From positions 6,370,001-6,434,000 of the forward strand of contig JAQISU010000118.1 in assembly GCA_029339505.1 (NCBI GenBank): a DNA stretch of 64,000 nucleotides. Reading direction: 5' to 3'. The position numbers and the translations under genes are program-made. Under the pieces are notes generated by a model, which worked only from the letters and a program-made list of their open reading frames with translations, was not told where the DNA came from and ran no database searches. Shown here one piece after another: positions 30,062 to 41,860 of the stretch (its first letter is position 1; each line of letters begins with the position of its first letter). This stretch comes from Unio delphinus (Eukaryota; Mollusca; Bivalvia; Unionida; Unionidae).

Positions 30062-30400
30062 ATTGCTGGCACGTATTAAAAAAACAACAGAGTTTTTTAA
30101 TTTTTATTTTACAAGAGTAACGAAGGATCTCTGAGGCACTGACCTCTTCTTTTCCATCCACACCCGATGTCCTGTCCGTCTTAACAAATAAATTGTGTCA
30201 TTTCATATGTAAATCAAATGAGGAAATTAATAGCGGCGTAAAAACCTTGCTATCGCAATTATTTTAACTCGTTCGCGCTGAACTTCTAAACATGTAAAAC
30301 CAGAAAATTGTGATCAAAATGTTCTTGGGATGATATGAGTTCTTGAATAATTTGATTAACCAAGGAGTATCAAAACATTATACATTCTTATATGGGTATG

Positions 30401-30403
<3 letters not shown>

Positions 30404-30434
<31 letters not shown>

Positions 30435-30460
30435 TGTATGTATGTATGTATGTATGTATT
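30404..30460. repeat. ATGT microsatellite
   Basis: About 13 repeats of ATGT/GTAT in intron, close to the following exon. Confidence 0.95.
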
Positions 30461-30489
30461 TTTGAAAACATTTTTCCTAATATTCACAG

Positions 30490-30569
30490 CGTTCCAGGAG
30501 CCAACATTAAAGATGGAAATGAATACAACAGTCCAGACTATGCCTCACCATCAACGGATTAATGTGAGG
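30490..30569 (+). CDS. Exon of the adaptor gene
   Basis: Acceptor TATTCACAG at 30489, donor GG|GTAAAG. In the phase set by the previous exon the 80 bp are open (FQEPTLKMEMNTTVQTMPHH within) and end on a codon boundary. Confidence 0.6.
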
Positions 30570-30744
30570 GTAAAGATATTTGTTTTATCAGTTATATTGT
30601 TGCCTTTTATGTGAAACATTACAACTGACATAATTTGATTATTATTATTGCTTCAGTGACATAGACCAGTGGTTCCCAAACTGTGGGCCGCTAATCACTG
30701 CAGAAGTATTTCCTGTAAAGTGTGTCACAGATTGTTAGGAGCAC

Positions 30745-30832
30745 ACCAGTTATTTTCCATATCCGGTTGTCACACCAGTTATTTTTCATATCCGGTTGTC
30801 ACACCAGTTAATTTTCATATCCGGTTGTCACA
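30745..30832. repeat. 29-bp tandem repeat, three copies
   Basis: Three copies of a unit containing CACACCAGTTATTTTTCATA and TCCGGTTGT, in intron. Confidence 0.85.
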
Positions 30833-31044
30833 AAATGCAGTTTATAGCATGTATGCATTTTGTTGGTTGATTTGTTTCTTTTCATTGCAACTTACATGTA
30901 CCCGAGACAAATATTGTCACCCACCATGTTGATAAATGCCATTATCAGTTGAAAATTACAATCTATAAATAGTTTTTTAGTCGGTAATATCTTTCGATAT
31001 TTAAGAAAATATTATTTTGAATCTTATATTGATTGTTATTGTAG

Positions 31045-31179
31045 GAAACGATCCCGCCTGTGGCGAAGAAAAAAGGATTTTTCAACAAATTGTTGAGGAG
31101 AAAGATTAAGCCTAGAAAATGCACTGGTTCTGAGCCTTTCTTACCACCTGTCGACGAATTTCAAATACGGGATAGTGAC
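31045..31179 (+). CDS. Exon of the adaptor gene (basic and proline-containing)
   Basis: Acceptor TTATTGTAG and donor GAC|GTAAGC enclose exactly 45 codons in phase 0, following the phase-0 end at 30569. The product has IPPVAKKKGFFNKLLRRK and SEPFLPPVDEFQIRD: a basic amphipathic stretch followed by Pro-rich sequence, fitting a scaffold tail. Confidence 0.65.
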
Positions 31180-32353
31180 GTAAGCAAATCGTTTTAATGT
31201 CGATCTTTCTTGTTTGTAACAACACATATTCCAAGATAATCTCGAAGTGAAAATGTAACCAGATGAGGCTTTATTTTTTTATACATTTGTATATTATGTT
31301 ACGTGCTTAGGCTCGAATAAGCAGCAACACAGAAAGAAGTGAAAATAACAAGCTTGTAAAATTTAACAATCAATTTATTAAGTACAAATATTTTCATAAG
31401 AAAATAAATAAACTTACGGTTTTAGAGAATCAAGTCCAAAAATAATCTAATATAGAATTCACAAAAAGAATCCACTAATGGAATTGCAAGAGTCCTGATA
31501 AATAAATGTCCTAATAGTTCAAGGTTCGAATCTTGACGGTATAATCCAATATGGACGACGATGTCACGTGATTTAGTTAGTTCTTGTTTTTTCTAAAATA
31601 ATCCAAATAAAAATCTATGAGCACATATTCTTTTCCATATAATTAAAATAATTCCTCTTGCTCCAACGAATTGACACAATTTCCAATATAACTCAAAACA
31701 CAGCTATTAATTTAAAGTCCAGAGATTCTACTTAATCATTCTCTCCCAAACAATAATTTTTAATACCTGTTTTTACGTAAACAAGGGATCACGTGACTTT
31801 CCAGAAGGTCACAGAAAGAACGTACGATCATAAAAACGCGTACACATAGAATGACCCAGAAGAAAATTAGCCATTTCTCACCCCCAAGATCTAAAAATAA
31901 AAAGTTGTCCTTGAAATTAACCAATTGTTTTAAAAACTTATTTACCCGCTTAGAAACAAAGCCAGAAAATGAGGCCACACCTGTTGTTTACAAATAGAGT
32001 CTAGGTCAGCCTAAATTTTCCAGAATAGATATCTACCAATTAATGAATTTTAAACCCAAAATGACAAATTTGGATCTGACATTTATAAAGAAATAATTTA
32101 AATCAAATATACGTAACAGTTACACAAATACCAGGACTTTTGGTCATGTGCCTCGTTAAGTATTTCTATTATTAAGTTTTGCGTCTGTATATAATTAATG
32201 CTTTTAAGCCGACTCCATTTGGATGACTGAGCGAGTAAACTATGCACACTATATGATGACAATAACACACAATTATAACTCATTTTCAGTGTGACATCGT
32301 GTAATTTTCTTTTAGGGCTGAACATTAGCCTACAGTTAGTTTTTCCTTGTGAC
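31180..32353 (+). other. Intron, nothing recognised
   Basis: AT-rich sequence without supported genes. The frames present are short and lack splice signals. Confidence 0.45.
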
Positions 32354-32657
32354 TGCTCCGCTGGCCTAGTGGTTAGAGCATCCGCATCGGAAGCGGGAGG
32401 TCGTAGGTTCGAACTCCAGCTGTGTCATACCAAAGACTTAAAAAAAATGGTAATTACAGCTGCCTCGATTGGCGCTCAACATTAAGAAATTAGTGTTAGG
32501 ACTGGTCGGCCTGGTGTCAGATAATGCGACTGGGTGGGACATGATCCTACATGTCTGCATATGATGCCCCAATGCTAGACATCACAACCATCTACCACAG
32601 TGCATATATCGTAGCAGTACGAATGAAAAATCGTTAAGGTTACGTTAATAATCCTAA

Positions 32658-32691
<34 letters not shown>
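32354..32691 (+). mobile_element. tRNA-derived SINE with CA-repeat tail
   Basis: The head has A box TGGCCTAGTGGTTAGAG and B box GGTTCGAACTCC, then the same body as the minus-strand copy at 418-627, and ends in a CA microsatellite (about 32661-32691). It is a retroposon, not a tRNA gene: sequence beyond the tRNA part is conserved between copies. Confidence 0.8.
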
Positions 32692-32693
<2 letters not shown>

Positions 32694-35269
32694 ATTTTTT
32701 CTTTGATGCTTCTGAAGGAACTTTGGACTAAAGTAATGGTTTTCTTGATGTTGTCAAGAAGCGAAAAGCTATCATTAAATATTTTCGTAGAATTTCTATT
32801 TTCTTCGATTACTTTTTTCCTGCTACAAGCTTCAATCTGGTGTACCTAATAAACTTCGATCAATCAATTAACAAAAGAGGACACCATTCTCAATCACCTA
32901 ACCTAATTACATACAAAGTTGTTATTTTTTTAATGTCCACGAAAATAGTAACCACGACCATGAATTCGTGGAATTTTTCAAGTTAGCATATCAATAGTTG
33001 GTTACAAGTTATAGGGTTTACAAGTTTAAAATGTAGATGTTAGCCTGGCATATTATTACTGCCAATTCTTGCTTTGGTTGACGTTTTGAACTTGTAAAGC
33101 AGGATGTATTATTTCGTAAGAACAGTGTCCTGTTTCTGCTGATGGAGTACATACTATTATATTTGATACTTGTCTCCTCACTCTGTTTAATAAATTAAAA
33201 CAAACAATTGAACCTTCTATTTCAAAATGAGATCTGAAAAATCCAAACCAACTCTTTTCACTTTTCTAAATGTTTCCTGGATACCCAATTGCTACACTAG
33301 GCCATGGTTTACTGAAATATTTCTTAAATTGCAAAGAAAACAATTAGTCAATGCTAGTCAATGTGATCGCTAATAGAGCATTTCGTTTGAGTAAGATAAC
33401 ACATTGCGGTTGTTTTTTTTTAATTCCCCAATCTACATACAAAACTTTGCGGATTCATCTGAGAAAATGAATGTCAAAGAACAAATCCATTTTTTAAATT
33501 ATTTATTCATTTAAATTAATTACAAACTGATCTTTGAGTTTTGGACTAAAACTGACAAAGACAGAATGACTATAATTCATCCAGAACATTCATTACTCTT
33601 GGACTTGACTGGTAATGGAACATTTAGGACTAATTTGTATTTAATTCACAATAATGTAAGTGTCTTTTAAATTTTCACTTTGGATTCTGTGGAAATAAAT
33701 TTAAGTAACGTTTGTTTTGTTTGGCTTCTTTCTGTTACTTAGTTTACGAACATAGAATGATAGCAATTAGACAGAACTTTTTCTCAACTAGGCATGAAAG
33801 ATCATACAAATATTTGAAGGCATGCAAGTGATAAGGGAGGTTGCAATGTGAGTTTCCTTTGTCAATTTATTTTGTTACATCGCATCGTGTGCTTCCATCG
33901 GCCATTTACATTGTCAAAACCACATCCTGTGTTTAACTATCTGATGTGTCTTTTAATGCCGTTATGTATATCTCATTTAATTGATTATGTGCTAGTTTTA
34001 ATTGTTTTATTTCATCACATGCTATTGTATTGATGGACTTGACCTTGTCCAAAATCAAGAGTTCATTTTTGCTTGACCTGACTGATTTGATTCTTTTGTT
34101 CAGTGTAAACAATTAATACATAGCTAAATTATTCTCTGTGTTAATGGATAACAGGATCATTGTCTATATAAGAGATAAATATGTTTATTTGGGTCAAAGG
34201 TTTGGCGTTTCTTAAGTGAAGTATACACAATCCCAATCCAGGTTATTGTTTTGTAAATATCGTTATCATTCTAGCTGGCTAATGTCAATTAGGAAATTTT
34301 TATATAAGAAAAGGAAAAGCTAATTGTGAGCTGAGGTCAAGTATAGAACAATAGAATCTTATAATTGTGAGGAATTAGTCATTCGTGTTTTAACATCTAG
34401 CACTTTAAGGTTGTACTATCATGAGACCAGTCGAATTTTATTTTATTCAAATTACTGAACTCAAGTTTTTATTTTCTCTAGAAATAGAACAGTGGTCTTA
34501 TAAAATACTTGGATAAAGCCATTTTTACTGAATTTAAATCTGGAATTATATTAGTGTGATTCAGCAGAATACGGTTGACACAATCAACACTTAACAAGCT
34601 ATAAAACACACATACCTCATCGCCTTCAGGTTTGGATTTCTTCGAGACTTGTACTGAAATTTATTCAGGACTTTAATTTATTAGGACTTTAGTCTGTAGT
34701 TCTTGGATTTTTGTGGGATTTAATTTGGGATACCGACAAATGTTTTTTTTTTATTTTCACTCTGTATTCTAGAGAAATAAAATCATTTGTTAAATTTTAC
34801 AAAGCTTTCACTCTCTGTTACTTATTCGAAGAATATAGACTCATAGCAATGGAATGAAGGTATGACGAAAACAAAATTCAGCCATTTTTTTCTCAACAGC
34901 TGGTCTGACGTCATTTTGAAATATTGAATAAACTTCGTACACGGCAGTGTCCATAATCCTTGTCCGGTTGTCTCTGCTTGAAAAAATATATTGAATGTAA
35001 GGGTATCTCTTTACGTTTAAGCTATAAAAAACACATAGAAAATAAAAGAAGCAATGAAATATTTATTACAAATAACATTTACCAAATCAGATTCATGGTC
35101 GTATAAATCCAGATGCTATTTCTCAAAACCATGAATAGGAATATTTAAGTTAGATCAATACATCTCAAAATTTTACATTTAGCTGCATGGAGTACACGCA
35201 GAAACATAATTTAGATCCTTGAACACCATAGTCTAAAAAAATCAGAGATGTATAGTCTTTTAAAAATCA
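32692..35269 (+). other. Intron with two weakly similar direct segments
   Basis: No gene supported. Segments near 33670-33790 and 34757-34905 are similar (both contain ATTCT.TGGAAATAAA- or TTCTGTTACTTA-like strings and end in TTTTTCTCAAC), suggesting two old copies of an unnamed repeat. Confidence 0.35.
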
Positions 35270-35369
35270 TTAGTAGTGAGGTGGGATATCCTGGCGACAA
35301 TGGAAAATCCAGCCAAAAAGGGCTTGGGACACTATAGCGACAGCCAGGTGGGACACTATAGCGACTACA

Positions 35370-35560
35370 GGTGGGACTGTATAGGGGCAAGGGAAATTTG
35401 AACATGGTGGGACTGTCTAGCGTCAAGGGAAATTTAACATAGTGGGACTGTATAGCGTCAAGGGGAATTTAACATAATGGGACTGTATAGCGTCAAGGGG
35501 AATTTAACATAGTGGGACTGTATAGCGTCAAGGGGAATTTAACATGGGAACTATTTGGGA
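35370..35560. repeat. ~36-bp terminal tandem repeats of the left arm
   Basis: Several copies of GTGGGACTGTATAGCGTCAA followed by GGGGAATTTAACATA. The mirror-image block lies at about 44105-44310. Confidence 0.85.
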
Positions 35561-36455
35561 CTATATAGCCTCAAGAGAAATTGAACAAGGTGAATATTAT
35601 TTGTATTTGGGTCTGTATAGCGGCAAAGGAAATGGAGGCAAAGAAAACAAATATCTTTTCGAGGTATATGAGTGGCCCTGAAAACAAATCAGACAATATA
35701 CACAAAGAAGGAAAGGAAAACAAAACAAGGATAATTAAGAACACCATACATTCTATGTGAAATATGTTCATTGTTTTCATTCATTCATCAATTTAATAAA
35801 AAGATAGTGTGATATTTATTGTCGACTGACTTCTTAACATATCTCAAATTTAAGGGATGTCCTGTGTTTCTTAGCACACGCTACAAACAATGTTGCCAAG
35901 TTTTAACAAATCTAAGTCGAAGAGGAAAAAGAGCAGCACCAAAACGTGCTTTGTTCTATCGACAGTCTAAGCTGTGTGTTTTGATTTGAAATTCAAAGTT
36001 AACCATATGCAGGGTCGTAAAGTGCAATGTCACTCGCGTCAGTCATTGTTACATTGTTACAATTCTTCCCAACGTGTGTTTTGGCTCTGTTTTATTTTTT
36101 TTTCAAAGTTAGCCATAATCAGTTTTATACAGTGCAAGATCACTCGCATCATGAATGAAATAGTTTCGTATTTGTTTCCTTTCTAAAAAAAGGTAGATCT
36201 CATGCTTAAAAAAATTTCCATGACACATTGCAGTGCCAAAAATAAAGATAAAGCGCCGATACCTGAATTGTACAAGTTTGTCAACTCAAGATTTTATTTC
36301 ATCCAATGATTTACTGATTGACTATTTGTAAGGATGTAGCGTTTAAAAAACAAATTACATGACAAATGAAAAGTATGGTACCTACTGATTAAAATGTTGG
36401 AGAGGTATCTTCAAACGGGAACATCTACCATTAGGATTTCAATCAAACGTATTAT

Positions 36456-36460
<5 letters not shown>

Positions 36461-36514
<54 letters not shown>
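36461..36514. repeat. GA microsatellite
   Basis: About 27 GA units inside the left arm; it is not present at the matching place of the right arm. Confidence 0.97.
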
Positions 36515-36517
<3 letters not shown>

Positions 36518-38429
36518 ATGTTATACTTACTTTTAAAAAGAATCAGGACACTTACGCTTGATTTTGTGGTATATTTATCCTTAAAAAAATAAAAAAAAAG
36601 ATACATCCCACTTAGAAAATCAAATCGATAGGAATGGTCCACGATTTGAAAATATCTCCAGAGTGAACCGATGAAAAATACGACTAAAACTTTCTCACAA
36701 AATAGTTAATCCAAATACTCTGTGATGTATTTGACTATAAAAATTGACATAATTTCTGTGGAATCGCCCAGGGTACGATTGTTCTTGCTTTAGTTTTACT
36801 TCTTTTTTATATAAATAATCTAGCGGTGAAACACGACCTATCTCGAAGCTAGGTGAAGAGCTGAAGTCAATTCGAAGTGAACGCGGTAAGAAAATTAGTC
36901 TAGCCAATAAAATTGTTTATGATGAGTGATGCAATGTTTTGTACGAAGGTAGTATGGCAAAATAATAAATACGCTCTCAAGTTGTTCCCATTGCAGTGCA
37001 GACTAGACTGTGAACTTGAATCCCTCCGTTGTGTATTGTAACATATCTTCTTACCAAATCAACTACTGAATGGTCACAGTACTCGTACCATTTCGTTTTA
37101 CATCAGCTACTGAGCGATCACAGTACTGGTTCGCATTTTGAAACTGACAATTTATTTGTATCTCACTGAAACATTTTGACGTACACATTCACATCGGTAT
37201 AGTCAGGAGTGGTGCAGTATTAAGTGGCATTGTTTTTTATTTCTTTTTTTTTCTTCTTTTCTTTTCAATCTTGTGAATCTGGGATTTGTACGAATTACCA
37301 AAGCAAGTTCAGTTAATCTCAATGATAAAAACCTGTCTGTCTATTGATGTGAATATTTACATAAAAAACAATATGACCTGCAAAACACAAAGATATACGG
37401 CAAGCATGATTATAATGAACACAACAACACCTAACTGTAGTAACAGAGATGTTTTTCTTCACGTCTGCGTAACTTAGAGTTTCAATCCACTTTCAAGATA
37501 AACTTGGTATCCTTTTGTGAGCGTAAAATTAAAATACTGAAGAAACTTAAGGGCTTTGCTATAGACTATAGTATAGATAATTTCAACAACAAACTAAACA
37601 ACATAAATACCGTTACAACAATAGAAAGCCCGAAATCGTCTATTAAAAAAGAACTGTGTTTTAGAAAATAATCAAAGATTAACCATGGCTAAGCAATAAA
37701 ACCGAATTTAAGAAAGGTAATGACATTTGTATATAGGCCTTTCACTTTGATATTGTATGCGGATGTAATCTGCCATGTATTAACAGCTTGAAGAATGGTA
37801 TACGCAAAGAGAAACCTCAATGCAAACTGACGTTTTCAGATTTGTTCCTTTTTTTGGGAACACACCTAAACACTATTCAAGGAAAATACACATATCAAAA
37901 CAAACCATACAATTCACACACAGGCAGAAGCCAAAACGCAAATCTACTAATCAAACGATAGAAAGAAGTATGTGTAAGTGTCAAAAGCTAAAGTCATATA
38001 ACTTTGTACGGTTTGTAACCTTCCACTTGGGTTAATGTGTAATATAAATTATTATCACAAGCAGAATTGAAACATAGCTTGACAGTTGTTGTTTATATAG
38101 ATTAACTCAAATTCACAACTTGCGTTGTCTCATACTTTGGTCTCGGGAAGGATCCCCTTTGTAGGTGTAGCAACTTTGGTAAGAGTAGAAGTCGTTGTCG
38201 CTGCTGTCAAATAAGAGCAGATTATTTAAAAAATGGATCTAGTATTTTATATTTTTAAAAACATCAATTAAAGAAATAAAGTTGTTGGTAGACGTCGTGG
38301 TCAGCAACAAAGTAAAAGTGACAGATAGAATGAGACATCGTAGTCGAGAAGCGTACTTCTGGAGTACGTACGTGTCCTAACGTCACCTTCTCAATCACTC
38401 TTGATGCAAAAGAAATGCCATCTCCGCGC

Positions 38430-38781
38430 GAGACCATGCGGCTACTATCCTACGGATGTCATTCAATCCAAAGTAACCTCCTGGTATCTAAATGAACTTG
38501 TGAAAGACGAATATTCGTTCCATGTGCGCTCGCCTGAATACTTTAACTTTAAAAGTTGATTCCAAACTTTCAAAGAAAATTGGCCAACATATCTACCTGG
38601 ACCAACTCCTGAAGAATTAGCCAGAGCCGGATTGTTCTACTTGGGCGAAGTTGATAAAGTCAGGTGTTTCAGTTGTGGTGTGTCAATTTACGAGTGGGAA
38701 CAGAAGGATTCCGCTTACCTGGAACATGCTCGATGGTCTTCGAATTGTCACTACCTACCTTTAGTGGGACTTAGTGATTGA
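38430..38781 (+). pseudogene. BIR-domain (IAP-like) gene fragment
   Basis: In one frame, after a TGA at 38557-38559, the sequence shows a BIR fold: the N-terminal WPTYLPGPTPEELARAGLFY, then VRCFSCGVSIYEWE and EHARWSSNCHYL, giving the CxxC...H...C zinc ligands. Upstream in the same frame about 40 more codons are open. BIR domains bind caspases or adaptor peptides in inhibitors of apoptosis and are also carried by several large DNA viruses and expanded in mollusc genomes (family knowledge). The stop, and the absence of a RING or clear start, suggest a degraded gene or one with small exons. It is the best recognised content of the palindromic element. Confidence 0.7.
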
Positions 38782-38882
38782 AAGTTACAATACTGTACCA
38801 TGTCGTTTAACAAACCAGTTGGGCATGGAGACAAACCTAGACCAGCATATAAACATTCTTTAATATATACTACTCTAAAACT

Positions 38883-39056
38883 CTAAAACATAATATTCAA
38901 GGAAGCGAATTGCAAGAGAAAATATGCAAGGAAGTTTGGCAGGGACTTGCTACAGAAAAATCTCAATTGGTGACGGTAGAACTTTTGTGTCGTGACATTC
39001 ACAAGAGAAAAGTGACAAAAATCAATCAACGTGTCAGATTTTTCTGGATTAAGTGA
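38883..39056 (+). pseudogene. Coding-like fragment of unknown family
   Basis: An open stretch with balanced amino-acid composition (EKICKEVWQGLATEKSQLVT, then CRDIHKRKV) ends at a TGA. It is not recognised. It lies in line with the BIR fragment and the next small frames on the same strand. Confidence 0.3.
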
Positions 39057-39249
39057 ACCTTCCACAGATTCCAATTTAGACCGTTTACATCTGAAGATGT
39101 TTTGATCTTTCTTAACCGTGACCCTGAATGGCAGTGGCCCGAAATTACACATGTTAATCACTTTTGCTTTTGGAGAAGATTTTAAATAATTCTGTGCAGA
39201 TTATACACTTATGGTCTTCGACAAGAAAGGATAATAAAATAGAACTACC

Positions 39250-39498
39250 ATGCCACAATCTGTATCACTTGTGATAAAACAAATTCCGTGGAAGGATATC
39301 AATGTGAACATTCACACGGTGGAGGATTACAAACACTTATTACGAGAACTGTGTCCCATCCATTGGGGTCGACGTGTAGTGTGTGTTTTAGTGACTCGCT
39401 TTCTGGGATTTCGTTTACCTGTCGATTTCTTGTGGACAGTTTACGAACAATACTTACAAAGACAGTATGGTGACTCCTATAAATGTCCCAACCTCTAA
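39250..39498 (+). CDS. Unrecognised 82-residue frame in the palindromic element core
   Basis: Starts with ATG and has a natural composition (MPQSVSLVIKQIPWKDINVN ... LPVDFLWTVYEQYLQRQYG). No family recognised. Another short Cys-containing frame (VYEDVCVACGALKETVND) follows at about 39504-39656. Confidence 0.4.
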   Translation: MPQSVSLVIKQIPWKDINVNIHTVEDYKHLLRELCPIHWGRRVVCVLVTRFLGFRLPVDFLWTVYEQYLQRQYGDSYKCPNL

Positions 39499-39503
39499 AA
39501 AAT

Positions 39504-39656
39504 AAAAAAATATTCGTCAAATTTTACGCACGGAAGCGGTGTACGAGGATGTGTGTGTAGCTTGTGGTGCTCTTAAAGAAACGGTGAATGACATTCTGTA
39601 TGCTGAATTTGATACCATAGAATTCAACAGTTTGAAAGAAGTCATTCTAGACTATT
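39504..39656 (+). pseudogene. Short CxxC-containing frame
   Basis: Encodes a stretch with VCVACGALK and ends in a TAG eight bases before the next ATG. It has no own start codon, so it may be a broken continuation of the 39250 frame. Confidence 0.3.
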
Positions 39657-39663
39657 AGAAACT

Positions 39664-39987
39664 ATGGAAGCCCCTTGTCCTTCTTTGAACAGTAGAGAAT
39701 CAATGGAAATGGAATTGGAGGCAAATCCCCAAGACCAAAAAGAAGAAGTAGTGATAATGCAGTCCTTATGGCCAGAACAGAAACAACATTTAGTCACCTG
39801 TTTCGCCAAACACTTGGAGGATAAAATGAGGGACATGATTAAGAAAGATTGTTATGGATGTCAAAACGATCATCCCAGTCAAATTCAACTCAATAAATGT
39901 ATGATGATGAATCAAGAAGAAAAATTGGACGATTATCTGAACGAAGCTTTTAGTGTCATCTCAGAAGAAACCGTGTTACTTCAGTGA
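39664..39987 (+). CDS. 107-residue protein with a CxxC...HPSQ motif
   Basis: ATG start. An acidic N-terminus is followed by a helical region and the motif DCYGCQNDHPSQIQLNKCMM, then LDDYLNEAF. The Cys/His pattern suggests a small metal-binding site. I have an impression that this CxGC..HPSQ pattern recurs in uncharacterised, repeated invertebrate genes, but I cannot name the family. It lies in the core of the palindromic element on the same strand as the BIR fragment. Confidence 0.45.
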   Translation: MEAPCPSLNSRESMEMELEANPQDQKEEVVIMQSLWPEQKQHLVTCFAKHLEDKMRDMIKKDCYGCQNDHPSQIQLNKCMMMNQEEKLDDYLNEAFSVISEETVLLQ

Positions 39988-40330
39988 TATAAAGACTTGC
40001 GTGATCATTCCTCTCCTCCATTGTTTGCTCTAGAAATTGATCATATCGAAGCTCTCTTGGCCAAGATTAAGGGAACGAAGCAAACAAACAGTTACTTTTC
40101 AAGCAAAAAGTCTAGATCGAATTGATGACTTATCATCATCTGTGACGAAAAAAAGGCCACACAAAAGCTGGATACTTGGGAACTGTATTACCTTTTAAAC
40201 TGTAGTTCGTACACTGCTTCTTGGTATCAATGTTTGTTAGTTGAAAATAAATGTGTATTGTTAGTTGTTTCTTATTTGAATAAAAAAAGTCTTTTGAAAC
40301 CAATGCGTCTGTCGTTTGTTTTACATTTTT
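39988..40330 (+). other. Remainder of the element core, weak coding signal
   Basis: About 40 codons after the previous stop remain open (containing FALEIDHIEALLAKIKG), and then the sequence becomes non-coding. Possibly the decayed 3' end of the coding unit. Confidence 0.25.
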
Positions 40331-41860
40331 CTTAAATATAGATGCTCTTTGACTTCTTTCTATCCCTAGATTTTGGATTGTAGATTATATTGGTTTTTTT
40401 GCTGCTTCCCCGTGTGGGGATAGTAAATTTTATATTTTATTTTGGCTTCTTCCCCGTTTGTGGATGGTAGATAGTGTTACACGCACAGGGGTATTCACTT
40501 GACCGAGCGGTGTCAAAACCCTGGCGCGAGTCACGCTGGAAGTCATAAGTTTTCCCCAAATTTCCAAAGACTTCCATACAACTTGAGTTGTAAAATGGAA
40601 AGAAAGACGTGTCTGCTAAAACTAATAATCTTTGCTCTAATCAATTGGCGACCCAGAGGAGACAACTTGCCCAAACGTCCATTAACTGCACCTTTGCATG
40701 GTTTTTATTCATTATCATCCGTTTTCCGTACCGATAGCTTGTCATGCCATAGAAATTATACCAGTATTCCCTTACTAATTGGGAAATATTTAACTGCGCG
40801 ACCCTAGGCCAGTCAATCCACAGAATTTCCGGCGTATCACGCTCATATACATACGCCCATTTTCCACTATGGCCACATAAACGGTACCTACCAAGTTCCA
40901 ACTTGTTGATTCCATCCTATAATTTACTGATTTCCAACCATAAATGCTGCCTTTTCAATCACAATACTTGTATACACCGCTGAATTTTAATATGGACTAT
41001 GTTACTAAAAGGGACAGTCATTCGGCTTGTACCCAAAATCACTACTAACGAACCCAGCATGGTTCAAATTCACTAACCCATACTCCAAATTTATTACAAT
41101 AGTATGATATTGGATAGTAGATTATGTGATTCGTTTTGGTTGCTTCCCGTGTGTGGATGATATTGGATTGTAGATTAAATGGTTTGTTTTGGCTGCTTCC
41201 CGTGTGTGGATAGTAAATTATATGTTTTATTTTGGCTTCATCCCCGTTTGTGGATGGAAGATTGTATGATATTGGATAGTAAATTATGTGGCTTGTTTTG
41301 GCTGCTTCCCATGTGTGAATGGTAGATTGTGTGATTTTGGATAGTAGATTAAGTGGCTTGTTTTGGCTGCTTCCCGTGTGTGGATAGTAGATTGTGTGAT
41401 TTTTGATAGTGGATTAAGTGGTTTGTTTTGGCTGCTTACCGGTGTGTGTATAATAAATTGTATGTTTTATTTTGTCTGTTTCCCGTGTGTGTATAGTAAA
41501 TTGTATGTTTTATTTTGGCTTCATCCACGTTTGTGGATGGAAGATTGTATAATATTGGATAGTAAATTATGTGGGTTTTTTTGGCTGCTTCCCATGTGTG
41601 AATGGTAGATTGTGTGATTTCGGATAGTAGATTAAGTGGCTTTTTTTTGGCTGCTTCCCGTGTGTAGATAGTAAATTGTATGCTTTATTTTGGCTTCATC
41701 CCAGTTTGTGGATGGAAGATTGTATGAAATTAGATTGTAGATTATGTGGTTTATTTTGGCTGCTTCCCGTGTGTGGATGGTAGATGGTGTGATCTTGGAT
41801 AGTAGATTAAATGGTTTGTTTTGGCTGCTTCCCGTGTGTGGATAGTAAATTGTATAGTTT
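40330..41860. repeat. Imperfect tandem array (TTTTGGCTGCTTCCCGTGTGTGG)
   Basis: Many variable-length units share TTTTGGCTGCTTCCCGTGTG followed by TGGATAGTAAATTGTATG or similar. A gap at about 40480-41100 holds unrelated sequence. The array borders the right arm and creates spurious reading frames. Confidence 0.85.

Larger units (their letters stand above)
35270..37945 (+). repeat. Left arm of the palindromic element
   Basis: Inverted relative to 41818-44387, with moderate divergence and indels. It includes a terminal ~36-bp tandem block and a GA microsatellite (36461-36514) absent from the other arm. Both arms keep a short signal-peptide-like frame starting MKTMNIFHI (minus strand here, from 35780), probably by chance of recent duplication. 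Confidence 0.75.

Noticed and set aside
30414..30614. Reading frame beginning with Met-Tyr-Val-Cys repeats
   Set aside because: It is the translation of an ATGT microsatellite; the real exon inside uses its own splice borders and was listed separately.
32354..32425. Functional tRNA gene
   Set aside because: The tRNA-like head continues into a SINE body shared with 418-627.
35571..35780. Secreted small protein (MKTMNIFHI...) conserved in both palindrome arms
   Set aside because: Both arms are recent copies of each other, the frames diverge after the start, and tandem repeats follow; conservation is explained by duplication.
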